Below are positions 13,379-15,231 of a stretch of 15,231 nucleotides of DNA, piece after piece (position 1 is the first letter of the stretch; each line of letters starts with the position of its first letter). Source of the DNA: JBBQER01 sp052148155. Its GTDB lineage: Bacteria; Actinomycetota; Acidimicrobiia; IMCC26256; PALSA-610. The position numbers and the translations under genes were made by a program. The DNA lies in contig JBKQIY010000202.1 in the NCBI GenBank assembly GCA_052148155.1, positions 1-15,231 on the forward strand, given 5' to 3'. The notes beneath the pieces are model-generated. The model saw nothing but the letters and a program-made list of their open reading frames with translations. It did not search any database and was not told the origin of the DNA.

Positions 13379-15231
13379 TCAGGCCTTGATGGTTGCGGAC
13401 GCCCGGGATGCCGGCCCAGTACCACGGCTGTTGCTGGCCTTGACTGTGCACGTGTAGGCCTTGCCGCTGCTGAGACCGGTCACGGTGAGCGGCTCGGCTT
13501 TGGCGGATGTCGTCTTGGCCACGCCGCCATTCGTCGACTTGCATGTTGCCGAGTACTTGGTGATCGGCGCACCGTTGTTGGCGGGCACCCGGAAGCTGAT
13601 CTTGAGCGCAGTGTTCGAAACCTTCGTGACGTGCAATGCCGTCGCGGCGGACGGTGCGCCGGCCAAGACCGGGCCCGACATCGTTGACGGCGGACCTTCC
13701 GCGGGGCCGTTCTCGGCCGTGACCGTGAACGTGTAGGTCAAGCCGTTGGTCAGGCCGCTGACGACGGTGGTTGTTCCCTGGCCCGGGATCAAGACAGGCA
13801 GCTGCGCGGTCGTACCCAGGTACGGGGTGACCACATACCCGGCGATACAGCTCGCACCGGTGAGGGGTGGCGCCCAACTCACCACGGCCGAGCCGTTCCC
13901 CGGCGCCTGCGACAACGCCAACGGCGCCGACGGGACCGTCGTGCAGTGCGCCGCGCCCGGCAACCCGAACATGTTCGACAGACCCGACGGCGGACCGGTC
14001 CCGACCGCGTTCGTCGCGGTCACCGAACACTGATACGGCGTCCCGGCGACGAGCCCGGTCACGGTGATCGGAGATCCCGAACCCGACGCCATCACGGTCG
14101 GCTCACCGTCGAGTGAGAAACATGTCGCCGTGTAGCTCATGATGAGACTGCCGCCGTTGCTTGCCGGTGGCGTGAAACTCACGACCGCCGAACCCACACC
14201 GGCCGCCGTGCCGGGACCGATCGTCGGCGCGCCTGGGACCGCCACGGGCGTAAACATGTTCGAAGGCGCCGACGGCCCGCTCGTGCCGTAGCTGTTCGTT
14301 GCGGTCACCGTGCACGTGTACGGCGCGCCGTTCGTCAGTCCGGAAACCACGATCGGACTCGACGGTCCCGACGCGGTGCCGGTGGCGCCACCAGTGGACG
14401 TACACGTCGCGGTGTACGAAATGATCGGGCTGCCGTTGTCGTTGCCGGTAAAGGTGAAGCTGACAGATCCCGAGCCCGGGCCCGCCGTCGCGGTTCCGAT
14501 CGTCGGCGCGTCGGGCACGTCTATGAGGTTGGCTCGACCGATCGTGGAGCTTCCGGAGTTCGCCCAGTAGATGTAGTCGGTGTTGACCCACACGCCGACC
14601 GGGGAACTCGCGCCCCCAATGAACGACGGGTTGGCGCCGCTCCCGTCGATGTTCGCCCGACCGATCGTGCCCGACCCGACGTTCGCCCAGTAGATGTAGG
14701 TGGCGCTGGCGTCGAGAACGACCCCGCCCGAATTTGTGCCGCTGATGAACGGAGAAACGATGCCGCTCCCGTCGGCGATGTTTGCCCGACTGATCGTGTC
14801 GGTGGTTTCGTCGGCCCAGTAGATGTAGCTGGAGTTGACCGCCAGCCCGGTCAAGGCGTCCGAGCCCGGGCTACCGGCTGGCACGATGAAGTTCTGGACG
14901 GGGCTTGTCCCGTTGAGGTTTGCTCGACCGATCGTGTCGAAGTATCCGGTGGTCCAGTAGATGTAGTTGGCGTTGACCGCCAGTCCGATCGGCCCGTATC
15001 CGGTATTGGAGGAGTTGATGAAGCACGGGGTGACGTTCGAGCCGTCGAGGTCCGCCCGACCGATGCACTCGTTGCCGGTCTGGTTGGCCCAGTAGATGTA
15101 GTTGGCGTCGACCACCAATCCAGATGGTGTGGACACGCCGGTAATCAAGGTCGTCGGGTCGCTGCCGTCGAGGTTCGCTTCACTGATCGTGCCGTTGCCG
15201 GTGTTGGCCCAATAGATGTTGGTGGCGTTGA
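13379..15231 (-). CDS. Large extracellular protein: YWTD-like propeller plus four FN3-like domains, 5' end outside window
   Basis: The frame is open to the right edge, so the start and any signal peptide lie outside; 616 residues are visible, numbered here from the first whole codon. Residues 1-236 hold six repeats of about 40-46 residues with the core YIYWAN, then TIGRANLDGS. This resembles the LDL-receptor YWTD blade (YW-x-D followed by I-x-R-A-N-L-D-G-S), so a beta-propeller of at least six blades. Four FN3-like domains follow at about 238-330, 331-432, 433-524 and 525-616. Domains 1, 2 and 4 carry the SYTATC or KYSATC strand and YTCTV or YQCSV Cys; domain 3 instead has CIAGYVVTPYLGTTAQLP. 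The protein ends directly after domain 4 (ATIKA). No enzyme or anchor motif is seen; it probably binds a ligand or other surface proteins. A long hairpin follows its stop. Confidence 0.87.
   Translation of the reverse strand, partial: NATNIYWANTGNGTISEANLDGSDPTTLITGVSTPSGLVVDANYIYWANQTGNECIGRADLDGSNVTPCFINSSNTGYGPIGLAVNANYIYWTTGYFDTIGRANLNGTSPVQNFIVPAGSPGSDALTGLAVNSSYIYWADETTDTISRANIADGSGIVSPFISGTNSGGVVLDASATYIYWANVGSGTIGRANIDGSGANPSFIGGASSPVGVWVNTDYIYWANSGSSTIGRANLIDVPDAPTIGTATAGPGSGSVSFTFTGNDNGSPIISYTATCTSTGGATGTASGPSSPIVVSGLTNGAPYTCTVTATNSYGTSGPSAPSNMFTPVAVPGAPTIGPGTAAGVGSAVVSFTPPASNGGSLIMSYTATCFSLDGEPTVMASGSGSPITVTGLVAGTPYQCSVTATNAVGTGPPSGLSNMFGLPGAAHCTTVPSAPLALSQAPGNGSAVVSWAPPLTGASCIAGYVVTPYLGTTAQLPVLIPGQGTTTVVSGLTNGLTYTFTVTAENGPAEGPPSTMSGPVLAGAPSAATALHVTKVSNTALKISFRVPANNGAPITKYSATCKSTNGGVAKTTSAKAEPLTVTGLSSGKAYTCTVKASNSRGTGPASRASATIKA
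14522..15231 (-). repeat. Six in-frame propeller-blade repeats
   Basis: The plus-strand text CCAGTAGATGTAG or a close variant recurs near 14563, 14686, 14814, 14953, 15088 and 15207, encoding YIYW on the minus strand. Spacing is 120-140 bases. The next segment of each unit encodes the IGRANLDGS-type turn. The array continues beyond the right edge. Confidence 0.85.

Overview
The window comes from a GC-rich bacterium, probably an actinobacterium and possibly one of the Acidimicrobiia. That placement rests on the strong third-position G/C preference, GTG starts, Thr/Pro-rich linkers and the gene types; no rRNA or marker gene is present, so it is an inference. I see no tRNA, rRNA, CRISPR array, transposase or phage gene.

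Layout, left to right. (1) 3-911 (+): the 3' part of a secreted GH114 (endo-alpha-1,4-polygalactosaminidase-like) hydrolase. (2) 1774-3354 (+): an exported protein made of five DUF5666-like repeats. (3) 3772-3941 (+): a frameshifted remnant of a second GH114 gene. (4) 4066-7556 (-): a regulatory and export block read right to left: PadR regulator, HAAS-like two-helix membrane protein (overlapping GTGA junction), a gap of about 370 bases, ABC ATPase and ABC permease (overlapping ATGA junction). A promoter and imperfect palindrome at the PadR start suggest a leaderless, self-repressed transcript. (5) 8147-8521 (+): a small helix-turn-helix protein. (6) 8779-8850 (+): a third, very short GH114 fragment. 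(7) 9087-10631 (+): a secreted NHL beta-propeller with a C-terminal FN3-like domain. (8) 10836-11303 (+): a two-helix membrane protein resembling DUF1003. (9) 11737-12699 (+): a secreted protein of three FN3-like domains with a recognisable promoter. (10) 13379 to the right edge (-): a large protein with YWTD-like propeller repeats followed by four FN3-like domains; a long hairpin follows its stop codon.

The common theme is the cell surface: four of the genes encode exported or probably exported repeat proteins, one encodes an exported glycosidase, and the ABC block probably moves or resists some compound. The most notable signals are the three GH114 copies in different states of decay, the FN3 module shared by three surface proteins, the recently duplicated DUF5666 repeats, and the PadR promoter architecture. 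Intergenic stretches are long for a bacterium and hold gene debris on both strands. I did not find a clearly new multi-gene system; the PadR-HAAS-ABC set is a known type of arrangement.
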